Of a stretch of DNA of 43,517 bases, positions 9,854 through 17,015 are shown in pieces (the stretch's first letter is position 1; each line of letters starts with the position of its first letter). A model generated the notes under the pieces. That model made no database searches, was not told where the DNA came from, and saw nothing but the letters and a program-made list of their open reading frames with translations. The position numbers and the translations under genes were made by a program. The stretch covers positions 1-43,517 of the forward strand of contig NZ_JAQWXX010000053.1 of assembly GCF_029254265.1 (NCBI RefSeq). Direction: 5' to 3'. Origin of the DNA: Algoriphagus sp. GTDB taxonomy: Bacteria; Bacteroidota; Bacteroidia; Cytophagales; Cyclobacteriaceae.

Positions 9854-10516
9854 TTACCAATTTATTGGTTCTTTTCCTTGGGCGATTAGATATTCATTAG
9901 TTTGGGAAAAATGCTTACACCCAAAAAATCCTCGGTGCGAACTAAGTGGGCTTGGGTGAGGTGCTTTTAGAATCAAATGTTTTGATTGGTCGATCAAAGC
10001 AACTTTTTTCTGCGCGTATGCTCCCCAAAGCAAAAAAACAACATGCTCTTTCTTATCGCTAATCAGTCGAATCACCTCATCAGTAAATTCCTCCCAGCCT
10101 TTTTTCTGATGAGATCCTGCTTCATGAGCTCTAACCGTCAAAGTTGCGTTTAGTAAAAACACACCTTGATCAGCCCAACGAGTCAAATCTCCATTGGGCG
10201 GCATGTCGATTCCTAAGTCTGTTTTGATCTCTTTAAAAATATTCAGAAGACTGGGTGGAAAAGGAGTCCCTGGTCTTACAGAGAATGACAAACCATGTGC
10301 TTGATTCGGACCATGATATGGATCCTGTCCAAGGATCACAACTTTCACATCATTTAATGGACAATGCTCAAAGGCATTGAAAATATCTTTTCCTTGAGGA
10401 AAAACTTTTCCTTGTCTGAACTCGTCTTTAACAAAGGAAACTAATCCTTTAAAAAATTCTTTTTCAAAAACGGCACTTAGAGCATTTTTCCAGGAGGACT
10501 CAATTTGTACTTCCAT
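9854..10516 (-). CDS. ung: Uracil-DNA glycosylase, family 1
   Basis: Removes uracil from DNA, the first step of base-excision repair. The 220-aa protein carries the water-activating motif GQDPYHG (Asp65, Tyr67, His68), the FLLWGAYAQ block, and the DNA-intercalating loop HPSPLSSHRGFFG with catalytic His187. Length and all catalytic residues are as expected for an active UDG. It is divergent from apaG, with 62 bases between the two starts, and convergent with lepB. Confidence 0.98.
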   Translation of the reverse strand: MEVQIESSWKNALSAVFEKEFFKGLVSFVKDEFRQGKVFPQGKDIFNAFEHCPLNDVKVVILGQDPYHGPNQAHGLSFSVRPGTPFPPSLLNIFKEIKTDLGIDMPPNGDLTRWADQGVFLLNATLTVRAHEAGSHQKKGWEEFTDEVIRLISDKKEHVVFLLWGAYAQKKVALIDQSKHLILKAPHPSPLSSHRGFFGCKHFSQTNEYLIAQGKEPINW

Positions 10517-10578
10517 GTTAAATTATTGAATTTCTAATTTGGAATTGTATCTTTACCATCTTTCAACCTATTATCGTA

Positions 10579-10965
10579 ATGGTCACAGCAGTAACAGACG
10601 GAGTCAAAGTCAGTGTGGAGGTAACCTATCAGGCAGAGTTTTCTAGTCCTCATCAACATCATTATGTTTTTACCTACAAGGTAAACATTGAAAACAAAAG
10701 CAACCAGACAATTCAACTTTTAAGGAGAAAATGGGAGATTTTTGATGCTGCGGAAACCCCAAAAACCGTTGAAGGTAATGGTGTCGTGGGCCAACAACCT
10801 GTTTTAGAACCGGGAGAGTCACATAGCTATGTATCTGGCTGTAACCTCAAATCAGGATTAGGAAAAATGAGAGGATCATATTTTATGGAGCGGCTAATAG
10901 ATGGAAAATCTATCGAAGTAAAGGTCCCTGAATTCCAGATGATCGCTAATATTTTCCACAACTGA
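10579..10965 (+). CDS. apaG: ApaG/DUF525 domain protein
   Basis: A 128-aa single-domain ApaG (fibronectin-like beta sandwich). ApaG is linked to Co2+/Mg2+ resistance in enterobacteria, and its biochemical role is not settled. Diagnostic stretches are the opening VTDGVKVSVEVTYQAE, FTYKVNIENKSNQTIQLLRRKWEI and the C-terminal GLGKMRGSYFMERLIDGKSIEVKVPEFQ. The gene is followed, one base after the stop, by a methyltransferase gene, so the two are one transcription unit. Confidence 0.93.
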   Translation: MVTAVTDGVKVSVEVTYQAEFSSPHQHHYVFTYKVNIENKSNQTIQLLRRKWEIFDAAETPKTVEGNGVVGQQPVLEPGESHSYVSGCNLKSGLGKMRGSYFMERLIDGKSIEVKVPEFQMIANIFHN

Positions 10966-10966
10966 T

Positions 10967-11746
10967 TTGAACGAAAAGGTATATTCCTTTCTCGCATATC
11001 TTTCTTATTGGCTGAAAAAGGAAGATAAATACGCACTTCAATCCCCTTTATTATACAACCACTACAAGGAATTATTCAAATTTATTGAAGAAAGAAAAGA
11101 TACTGATCTTGAAATCGAAGAATTCAGAAATCAGCTCCTTCAAAGTCAAAAGTTAATTCCAGTGCTTGACCTTGGTGCGGGTTCAAAAAAAGTCAATTCT
11201 CCAATTAGGGAAGTAGCGAAAATCACCAAATACAGCACAAGTAATCGAAAATACGCACAGCTATTACAGTACTTTTGCGCTCAAACACCCGGGGAAATCG
11301 TTATTGAATTAGGAACCTGTGTAGGCATCACTACTCGATATCTTAGCAAATCAACGAAAACTCAACTTCTTACATTTGAAGCTTCCGAGGAATTAATACA
11401 AGTAGCAAAAAGTGATTTCAAACTACCAAAAGTCAAATTTGTAAAAGGTAATATTAATTTCACATTGCCTGAAGAGCTAAGGAAGATTGAGAAAGTTGAT
11501 TTTGCTTTTATTGATGCCAATCATACCTATGAAGGAACAATGAAGTCTTTTAAAGAATTAATTTCAAAAACAAGTTCAGAATCCATCATTGCGATTGGAG
11601 ATATTCATTGGTCAAAGGACATGGAAAAAGCTTGGAAAGAAATCCAAGGGTTTTCCGAGGTAAAGTTGAGCTTGGATTTTTATGAAGTAGGAATTTTATT
11701 CTTTCAATTCCCAGGCAAGAAAACTCATCTAATATTAGACTTTTGA
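10967..11746 (+). CDS. Class I SAM-dependent methyltransferase
   Basis: A 259-aa cytosolic methyltransferase of the Methyltransf_24-like type. It has the SAM-binding strand IVIELGTCVGITTRYL (glycine motif 114-120) and the acidic end of strand 2 (LLTFEAS, 135-140). The motif FAFIDANHTYEGTM (179-192) is typical of O-methyltransferase-like folds in which the Asp and His help position a catechol or sugar substrate. The substrate is unknown. The start is TTG at 10967, one base after the apaG stop, and no nearby ATG retains the N-terminal helices. Its 3' end overlaps the convergent methyltransferase gene by 12 bases. Confidence 0.85.
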   Translation: MNEKVYSFLAYLSYWLKKEDKYALQSPLLYNHYKELFKFIEERKDTDLEIEEFRNQLLQSQKLIPVLDLGAGSKKVNSPIREVAKITKYSTSNRKYAQLLQYFCAQTPGEIVIELGTCVGITTRYLSKSTKTQLLTFEASEELIQVAKSDFKLPKVKFVKGNINFTLPEELRKIEKVDFAFIDANHTYEGTMKSFKELISKTSSESIIAIGDIHWSKDMEKAWKEIQGFSEVKLSLDFYEVGILFFQFPGKKTHLILDF

Positions 11747-12325
11747 GTTTTCCAGAATAATAAATAGCTCGTACCCCAACCTTTCAGGAATAGAATTATA
11801 ACAGGGCGTAAAAGTCTTGATCTCAAAAAACTGATCCAAATAACTGAGATACTTCACCCTATCTCCTCCAAATGGAGGCCCCGCAAAATCGAATTTCCTA
11901 TCAAATAGCACTCCAACGAGTTTTCCTCCTGGCTTGAGGAGGCTTTTCATTTTGGAAACATAATCAGGTCTAAGTACTGGATCCAAAGCACAAAAGAATG
12001 TTTGCTCAATAATTAAATCATATTGACCTTGATGCTCAAAAAAATCAGTCAGAAAAATTTGATTATCAGGAAATTCAGGATTTTTAACTTTAAATCTTTG
12101 AATAGGCTCCGAAGAAAAATCCAACAAATGCACATTTTGGAAGCCATTATTATAAGCATACTCTACTTCATATGCATTTCCAGCCCCAGGGATCAAGACC
12201 TCAACATCCTTATTTTCAAATTGGTCTAAATATTGCAATATAGGTCGAGATGGAAATCCAATATCCCAACCGGTCTTACCTGATTTGTACCTGTCGGTCC
12301 AGTAGTTTTCATCTAAAAACATCAT
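11735..12325 (-). CDS. TPMT-family S-methyltransferase
   Basis: A 196-aa methyltransferase related to thiopurine S-methyltransferase and plant halide/thiol methyltransferases. Characteristic features are the N-terminal FLDENYWTDRYKSGKTGWDIGFPS, the SAM-binding VLIPGAGNAYE (43-53), an acidic-loop HLLDFSSEP, EQTFFCALDP (107-116) and PPFGG (150-154). A role in methylating thiols, halides or metalloid compounds is inferred from the family; the actual substrate is unknown. It starts 23 bases from the divergent coiled-coil gene, and its end overlaps the convergent methyltransferase gene by 12 bases, with no terminator between them. Confidence 0.88.
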   Translation of the reverse strand: MMFLDENYWTDRYKSGKTGWDIGFPSRPILQYLDQFENKDVEVLIPGAGNAYEVEYAYNNGFQNVHLLDFSSEPIQRFKVKNPEFPDNQIFLTDFFEHQGQYDLIIEQTFFCALDPVLRPDYVSKMKSLLKPGGKLVGVLFDRKFDFAGPPFGGDRVKYLSYLDQFFEIKTFTPCYNSIPERLGYELFIILENSKV

Positions 12326-12348
12326 AATCCCTATAAATTAATTCAGTT

Positions 12349-13278
12349 ATGAATTCAGAATTTGAAAAAAATTCGCCTCAAAAGAAAGGACAAGGTAAGA
12401 ACATTATAATTATTGTTTTGGTCTTGCTCGTCATAATTAGTGGAATCAAGCTATACACTGACTACATTGATCGCACAAAAAAGACGGAAGAAATCTTAAT
12501 CCTTTCTACAGAGAATAACGATCTAAACAAAAGATTAGACTCCGTTACTTATCAGTTAGACCTTAGAATCCAAGAGATTGAAAAACTCGGAGGAGACATC
12601 AAAGCTCTAGAGGAAGTAAAGAGCCAATTAGTTGCCGAACGCAACTCATCTCGTCAGAGAAGTTCATCTGAGATAGCAGCACTAAATGCTAAAATCAATT
12701 CATACAATGGATTGATTGCCGAAAAAGATCAGGAAATCCTTGAACTACGCGCAATGAACCAACAGCTTTACTCTGAAAATCAAGATTTGAAAACAACTCA
12801 AGCAGAGATTGAAGAGGAAGTGGCACAATTGAATATTCAAAAAGAGAATCTACAGGCCAAAGTCAATGTGGCTTCAATGCTGAAAGCTGAAAACATTTCG
12901 ATTTCAGCAGTAAATTCTAAAGGAAAAGAGCGAGTGGAAACAACAAAAGACTTTAAGAACCGACAAATCGAACGAATAAAAGTCAGCTTCAATCTTGCTG
13001 ACAATAAGGTAGCTGAAAAAGGTCCGAGAAATATTTACGTGCAGGTTTTGGCACCAAATTCCCAACCTATTTTTGATGTAGCTAAGGGTTCTGGAACATT
13101 TATGATGAATGGCAACGAACAATTCTATACTGTTAAGCAAGATGTGATCTTTGACAATTCCGGTAATGAACTGGTTTTTTACTATGAAAAAGGATCTGAT
13201 TATGTCTCTGGAACCCATGAAGTCAGGATTTTTGTAGACAATTATCAAGTTGGCTCGAAGAGTTTTACGGTTAAATAA
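12349..13278 (+). CDS. Membrane-anchored coiled-coil protein, hypothetical
   Basis: A 309-aa protein with a short polar N-terminus, one membrane segment (about 18-36, IIIIVLVLLVIISGIKLY) and a long heptad-rich coiled coil (about 48-185, many Glu/Leu/Lys/Gln). A C-terminal domain of about 110 residues looks beta-rich (IYVQVLAPNSQPIFDV... GTHEVRIFVDNYQVGSKSF), resembling small immunoglobulin-like modules. The topology suggests an inner-membrane anchor with the coil and C-terminal domain in the periplasm. No enzyme motif is visible and the function is unknown. It is a single-gene unit ending in a strong terminator. Confidence 0.8.
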   Translation: MNSEFEKNSPQKKGQGKNIIIIVLVLLVIISGIKLYTDYIDRTKKTEEILILSTENNDLNKRLDSVTYQLDLRIQEIEKLGGDIKALEEVKSQLVAERNSSRQRSSSEIAALNAKINSYNGLIAEKDQEILELRAMNQQLYSENQDLKTTQAEIEEEVAQLNIQKENLQAKVNVASMLKAENISISAVNSKGKERVETTKDFKNRQIERIKVSFNLADNKVAEKGPRNIYVQVLAPNSQPIFDVAKGSGTFMMNGNEQFYTVKQDVIFDNSGNELVFYYEKGSDYVSGTHEVRIFVDNYQVGSKSFTVK

Positions 13279-13280
13279 TA

Positions 13281-13308
13281 AAAAGCCTCCCTCGGGAGGT
13301 TTTTTTTT
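13281..13308 (+). terminator. Terminator after the coiled-coil gene
   Basis: GC-rich stem (CCTCC at 13286-13290 with GGAGG at 13295-13299, loop CTCG), preceded by A residues and followed by nine T residues. It lies 3 bases past the stop codon. Confidence 0.92.
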
Positions 13309-13341
13309 GACTTTTAACCTGATCTTCATTTCGATAAATAT

Positions 13342-13372
13342 TTGGAAAACAGCTGATATTCTCCTACTTTTG
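13342..13372 (+). promoter_or_regulatory. rpsF operon promoter (TTG-N20-TACTTTTG)
   Basis: TTG at 13342-13344 and TACTTTTG at 13365-13372, 20 bases apart: a full match to the Bacteroidota housekeeping promoter. Transcription should start near 13379, leaving a leader of about 30 bases before the rpsF ATG, too short for the hairpin autoregulatory S6:S18 site known in other bacteria. Confidence 0.85.
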
Positions 13373-13408
13373 CGGTCTGTTTATTCAAATTCTTAAACAC
13401 ATTACAAA

Positions 13409-13780
13409 ATGTTCCAAAGAAATTATGAGACGGTATTCATTTTAACTCCCGTTTTGTCTGATGTTCAGATGAAGGATACTGTCGACAAGTTTGTAAACTT
13501 GTTAAAAGAAGAGGGGGCAGATGTCATTAATGTGGAAAATTGGGGTCTCAAGAAGATGGCTTATGCTATCGACAAGAAGACTACTGGTTTCTATGTGATG
13601 GTTGAGTTCAAGGCTGTTCCAACGATCATCCGTAAATTCGAATTAGAATTTAGAAGAGATGAAAAAGTGATGAGATTCTTGACTACTGTTTTGGACAAAC
13701 ATTCAATTGTTTATGCCGAAAGAAGAAGAAAAGGAGAGTTTAACAAAAAAGTTGAAGCTAAGGAGGAAGCTGCCAAATGA
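13409..13780 (+). CDS. rpsF: 30S ribosomal protein S6
   Basis: Ribosomal small-subunit protein that pairs with S18 on 16S rRNA. The 123-aa product begins with the family signature [13 protein letters not shown] and has [23 protein letters not shown] and [17 protein letters not shown]. The C-terminal tail is charged (Lys/Glu-rich). There is no Shine-Dalgarno sequence; the leader before the ATG is A-rich (ACATTACAAA). The stop overlaps the rpsR start by four bases (ATGA), giving translational coupling and one-to-one synthesis with S18. Confidence 0.98.
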   Translation: MFQRNYETVFILTPVLSDVQMKDTVDKFVNLLKEEGADVINVENWGLKKMAYAIDKKTTGFYVMVEFKAVPTIIRKFELEFRRDEKVMRFLTTVLDKHSIVYAERRRKGEFNKKVEAKEEAAK

Positions 13781-14028
13781 CACTAGTAAACGAGCCAATC
13801 AATAGAGGCGAAATCAGAAAAAAGTATTGTCGATTCAAGAAGCACGGCATCAAGTACATTGACTACAAGGATCCTAATTTCTTGTTGAAGTTTGTTAATG
13901 AGCAAGGTAAAATCCTTCCTAGAAGACTTACAGGTAACTCTGCGAAGTTCCAAAGAAAAGTGGCTCAGGCCATTAAAAAAGCAAGACATTTGGCTTTGTT
14001 GCCATTCGTAACCGATGGGTTGAAATAA
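13777..14028 (+). CDS. rpsR: 30S ribosomal protein S18
   Basis: An 83-aa small-subunit protein and S6 partner. Signature residues include [39 protein letters not shown] and the basic [19 protein letters not shown] near the C-terminus. The Cys in KYCRF is retained. It overlaps rpsF by 4 bases and precedes rplI by 35 bases in the conserved order rpsF-rpsR-rplI. Confidence 0.98.
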   Translation: MTLVNEPINRGEIRKKYCRFKKHGIKYIDYKDPNFLLKFVNEQGKILPRRLTGNSAKFQRKVAQAIKKARHLALLPFVTDGLK

Positions 14029-14063
14029 TTTCTTGTATCGTCCAACATTAAAGAACATTACAA

Positions 14064-14507
14064 ATGGAAATCATTCTAAAGACAGACATCAAAGGTCTTG
14101 GCTATAAAAATGACTTGGTTGATGTAAAGCCAGGTTACGGAAGAAACTACCTTATCCCTCAGGGATTTGCAGTTTTAGCAACAGGTTCGAACAAAAAGAT
14201 TCTTGCTGAAAACATTAAGCAAGCTGCTCATAAAGCTGAAAAAATCAAGACAGAAGCTGAAAACATCGCTGCTAAAGTAGAAGCGATAACTTTGGAAATC
14301 AAAGCAAAAATCGGTGAATCAGGTAAGATTTTCGGAAAAGTGACTACACTTCAAATTGCTGATGCGTTAGCTACTCACGGAATCGACATTGATCGTAAAA
14401 AAATCTCTATCAACACTCCTGTAGACGGAGCTGGTGAATTTACTGCAGAAGTTGATCTTCATAGAGAAGTGAAAACTCAAGCTAAATTCTTGGTGGTAGC
14501 AGAGTAA
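14064..14507 (+). CDS. rplI: 50S ribosomal protein L9
   Basis: A 147-aa large-subunit protein. The N-terminal rRNA-binding domain has the signature GYKNDLVDVKPGYGRNYLIPQGFA (about 13-36), followed by a long charged connecting helix (about 45-80) and a C-terminal domain. It is last in the operon and followed by a strong terminator. Its leader (ACATTACAA before ATG) is nearly the same as that of rpsF, with no Shine-Dalgarno sequence. Confidence 0.98.
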   Translation: MEIILKTDIKGLGYKNDLVDVKPGYGRNYLIPQGFAVLATGSNKKILAENIKQAAHKAEKIKTEAENIAAKVEAITLEIKAKIGESGKIFGKVTTLQIADALATHGIDIDRKKISINTPVDGAGEFTAEVDLHREVKTQAKFLVVAE

Positions 14508-14524
14508 TACTGATCTACATCAAA

Positions 14525-14556
14525 TAAAAAAACCCCGATTAATCGGGGTTTTTTTA
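14525..14556 (+). terminator. Terminator of the rpsF-rpsR-rplI operon
   Basis: A perfect 20-base palindrome (AACCCCGATT at 14531-14540 and its complement 14541-14550) flanked by an A-run and a T-run. The symmetry lets it also stop transcription from the convergent gene ending at 14577. Confidence 0.93.
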
Positions 14557-14576
14557 TGCCTTAAATTTCCTGAGAC

Positions 14577-14822
14577 TTAGCTCAAAGCTTTTTCAAAGCT
14601 TTCGATCAATTTTTTTGATACTGCTTTGCTGTTTTTCTCTCTAGCTTCTTTGAACAAGGCTATAGCCTCTTCACCTTTTTGAATTACTCCAATAGGGTTT
14701 TGATCATTTTGGAAGCTTACCCAGCACCAAGACAATTCTGCAGCTAAGGTTTCTCCACCTTTTACTTTCTCTAACTTCTGAACAACTTCAGGAACTGTTT
14801 TTTCTAATTTTTCGACTTGCAT
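14577..14822 (-). CDS. Small conserved-looking hypothetical protein, 81 aa
   Basis: A Lys/Glu-rich, probably all-helical cytosolic protein without signal peptide or Cys-metal motif. Its one aromatic patch is ELSWCWVSFQNDQNP (about 29-43), flanked by amphipathic helices. Codon use looks like that of the surrounding core genes and it sits between core loci with a shared terminator, so it is probably real. I do not recognise a family. A four-helix or tetratricopeptide-like single repeat is possible. Confidence 0.7.
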   Translation of the reverse strand: MQVEKLEKTVPEVVQKLEKVKGGETLAAELSWCWVSFQNDQNPIGVIQKGEEAIALFKEAREKNSKAVSKKLIESFEKALS

Positions 14823-15081
14823 AATTTTTAAGGTTTGGTAGTTTTCTTACTGAATTTTAAACAAAACTGAGTAAATATTTTTGTTATTACAATTTTTTAC
14901 ACTCATAATTATCACAATCATAATTTTCAATCGATTGCATAACCCAAAAAAAATAATTCTTTTCAAAACACCCACTTTTCAAAAGGAATTATCCGTCATT
15001 TTTTTCCCCCTGATCTAAAGGCATTTATTGAAAAAATAGAAAAACTTTAAAACTTGGTTTGGAAAAAAACAGCTAAGATTC
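14823..15081. other. AT-rich intergenic region
   Basis: No coding frame, hairpin or promoter for the minus-strand 81-aa gene could be identified. The sequence is dominated by A and T homopolymers. At its right end lies the tRNA-Gln promoter. Confidence 0.5.
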
Positions 15082-15089
15082 TACCTTTG
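15059..15089 (+). promoter_or_regulatory. tRNA-Gln promoter (TTG-N20-TACCTTTG)
   Basis: TTG at 15059-15061 and TACCTTTG at 15082-15089 with exactly 20 bases between, the same geometry as the rpsF promoter. It lies 40 bases before the mature tRNA 5' end. Confidence 0.82.
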
Positions 15090-15129
15090 TCACACTTTAA
15101 AGAACCCTACCAGGTTTTAGAAGTCAAAC

Positions 15130-15202
15130 TGGTCTATGGTGTAACTGGCAACACGTCTGATTTTGGTTCAGAAGAGTCTAGGTTCGAGCCCTAGTAGACC
15201 AA
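15130..15202 (+). tRNA. tRNA-Gln (anticodon TTG)
   Basis: A 73-base cloverleaf: acceptor TGGTCTA (15130-15136) with TAGACCA (15195-15201), anticodon stem TCTGA/TCAGA with loop TTTTGGT (anticodon 15163-15165 = TTG), T-arm CTAGG-TTCGAGC-CCTAG (15178-15194), and discriminator A at 15202. The unusual T1-A72 end pair is typical of glutamine tRNAs. The 3' CCA is not encoded (CAG follows), so it must be added after transcription. It stands alone, with its own promoter and terminator. Confidence 0.97.
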
Positions 15203-15205
15203 CAG

Positions 15206-15240
15206 AAAAGCCCCGATTTGAAAGATTCGGGGCTTTTTTT
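15206..15240 (+). terminator. Terminator after tRNA-Gln
   Basis: An 11-bp stem (AAAAGCCCCGA at 15206-15216 with 15227-15237) and T-run, starting 4 bases after the tRNA. It can also serve the convergent EcsC-family gene. Confidence 0.92.
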
Positions 15241-15294
15241 TTATTTTTTCGGCTCTATTTCAGCTTAATAAACTGTTGAAGGCTTTCCTTCCTG

Positions 15295-16011
15295 CTATTT
15301 CAAAACTCGAAGCCTAAAAGCATTCATTGCATTTTTCCCTAAGTGTTCGGTCAATCTGTAATTGGCTATCGCACCCACTCCGGCTCCGATGATAGGGACT
15401 AGTTGTGCCAACTTAGCCAAATCAATATAATCCCTATAATCCAGCTGAAAAGTCCTCCAGTCAAAGGCCCCCAAGTCTTCTGGCAGATCATGGCGGTAAC
15501 TATCCCAATTTTCCAATAATCCTATTAAGTCGTTTCTCCTACTTTGAGTTGAAAAACTGATTTGAAAAATATACAATAGAAATAAACGCTCCTGGTAATT
15601 CTTGGTATCAAAACCGTAAAGCGCTGCAATGTCAAAAAGCATTTTCATTTTAATTGTTAAAAAAGCTGGAAAATCCGCAAAACCAAGCAAAATCCCTCCC
15701 GCTCCAGTAACCGCTCCTTCGACTGAGGCTGTATTCCTATACCATTTAATTCTATTTCTTACTTTGAACTCTCGCTGTTTTAATGATAGGCTTTCGTGAG
15801 GCTTGGGAACAATCCAACTGGAACCAGAAATAACCGCTTTTACCATATTTTCAATAGCCGCTGTTATTGCCAGATGCACTTTCTCAGGAATCCAATCATT
15901 AATTTTACTTTGAACCCCATGAGTAACCCTACCCGTGAAACTAGGAGGCTTTTTCATTTGATAGCGCCATAGTCCAAGTTCTGCCTGAGCGTAATTTGTA
16001 TAATTATCCAT
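15295..16011 (-). CDS. EcsC family protein
   Basis: A 238-aa protein resembling the EcsC family. In Bacillus EcsC accompanies the EcsAB transporter, but most homologues stand alone and have no defined activity. Visible family traits are the Trp/Arg-rich N-terminus (LGLWRYQMKKPPSF) and a central Gly/Ala-rich amphipathic segment GAVTGAGGILLGFADFPAFLTIKMKMLFDIAALYG (split by about residue 115). A C-terminal LAQLVPIIGAGVGAIANYRLTEHLGKNAMNAFRLR segment follows. The hydrophobic central and C-terminal stretches may associate with the membrane. No EcsA/EcsB genes are nearby. It starts 69 bases from the divergent hydrolase gene. Confidence 0.82.
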   Translation of the reverse strand: MDNYTNYAQAELGLWRYQMKKPPSFTGRVTHGVQSKINDWIPEKVHLAITAAIENMVKAVISGSSWIVPKPHESLSLKQREFKVRNRIKWYRNTASVEGAVTGAGGILLGFADFPAFLTIKMKMLFDIAALYGFDTKNYQERLFLLYIFQISFSTQSRRNDLIGLLENWDSYRHDLPEDLGAFDWRTFQLDYRDYIDLAKLAQLVPIIGAGVGAIANYRLTEHLGKNAMNAFRLRVLK

Positions 16012-16080
16012 TTCCTGTTTGAAAAACTTAAATTGAAATTTCAGGTTATTCCATCATTCCACATACCAAATCTAAACAAT

Positions 16081-16938
16081 ATGATTAAGCCTATTTATTT
16101 ACTCATTCTCCTGTTAGGGAGTTTTCTTTTCCCAAAAGAAAACGAAAAAAACATAGATCCTTTTGCGAACATCACCATCTGTCATTCCGATGATATGGCT
16201 CAATTTGTAAATTATCCTGGATTTGCATCTTTTCACCCTGCCCCTTTAGAAATTGAATTTTCAGGGAAGGGAGAAATGACTACTTATCCTACAGCAGATG
16301 GAAAAACCGCAAGTGGCTATTTGATCAAATCAAACGGACCATCAGATAAATGGCTCTTTGTATACCAAGAATGGTGGGGGCTAAACGATCATATTAAATC
16401 TAAAGCTGATGAATTCTATGATGATCTGGAAGGAAAAGTTAATGTAATCGCTCTTGACATGTATGATGGACAAGTCACATCTAATCCTCAGGAAGCCGGT
16501 AAACTAATGCAGGGCGCAAATGAAGATCGACTTACAGCTATCGTAAAAGGAGCACAAGTACTAGCTGGATCTAATGCTAAAATCGCTAATGTAGGCTGGT
16601 GCTTCGGCGGAGCATGGTCACTTCGTTCTGCTTTAATCACTGGCGAGCAAAATATAGGATCAGTAATGTACTACGGCATACCTGTAAGAGATGTAGAACA
16701 ACTCAAAAAATTAAACTCAGATGTTTTAGGCCTTTTTGCAACTGAGCAATATATCTCCGAAGAAATCATCAAGGATTTTGCTTCAAAGATGGATGAGGCA
16801 GGCAAAAAGTTAACTTATAAAATTTTCCCAGCTGTTCACGGGTTTTCTAATCCAAGCAACCCTAAATATGATGCGGAAGCAAGTGCCGAAGCATATGAGT
16901 TGGCAATAAACTACCTAAGAGGAAAATTTCAAGTTTAA
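16081..16938 (+). CDS. Exported dienelactone-hydrolase-family protein
   Basis: A 285-aa alpha/beta hydrolase with an N-terminal signal-like hydrophobic stretch (IYLLILLLGSFLF), so it likely acts in the periplasm. The DLH core shows the oxyanion region VYQEWWGLNDHIK, the nucleophile Cys174 in VGWCFGGAW, and the catalytic His in PAVHGFSNP. The position usually held by the catalytic Asp reads ATEQYIS, with Gln where Asp is common, so the triad may be altered. An in-frame ATG at 16033 would add 16 residues before the signal; 16081 fits a signal peptide better. Substrate unknown. It ends at a long bidirectional terminator. Confidence 0.87.
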   Translation: MIKPIYLLILLLGSFLFPKENEKNIDPFANITICHSDDMAQFVNYPGFASFHPAPLEIEFSGKGEMTTYPTADGKTASGYLIKSNGPSDKWLFVYQEWWGLNDHIKSKADEFYDDLEGKVNVIALDMYDGQVTSNPQEAGKLMQGANEDRLTAIVKGAQVLAGSNAKIANVGWCFGGAWSLRSALITGEQNIGSVMYYGIPVRDVEQLKKLNSDVLGLFATEQYISEEIIKDFASKMDEAGKKLTYKIFPAVHGFSNPSNPKYDAEASAEAYELAINYLRGKFQV

Positions 16939-16960
16939 TTAATCCCTCCATTTAAGTTAT

Positions 16961-17001
16961 AAACAAGAAAAGCTATCAATTATGATAGCTTTTCTTGTTT
17001 T
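16961..17001. terminator. Long bidirectional terminator
   Basis: A perfect 18-bp stem (16961-16978 with 16983-17000) and a 4-base loop (ATTA) between convergent genes. The arms begin and end with A- and T-rich stretches. It is unusually long for an intrinsic terminator and can act on both strands. Confidence 0.85.
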
Positions 17002-17015
17002 ATAAGGTTTTAGAA

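Noticed and set aside
12904..13329. 141-codon open frame antisense to the coiled-coil gene
   Set aside because: Overlaps a well-supported gene and its terminator and has no recognisable domain.
15130..15240. tRNA-Gln as an integration site
   Set aside because: No integrase, no repeated tRNA 3' end and no phage or island genes nearby; the flanks are ordinary genes.
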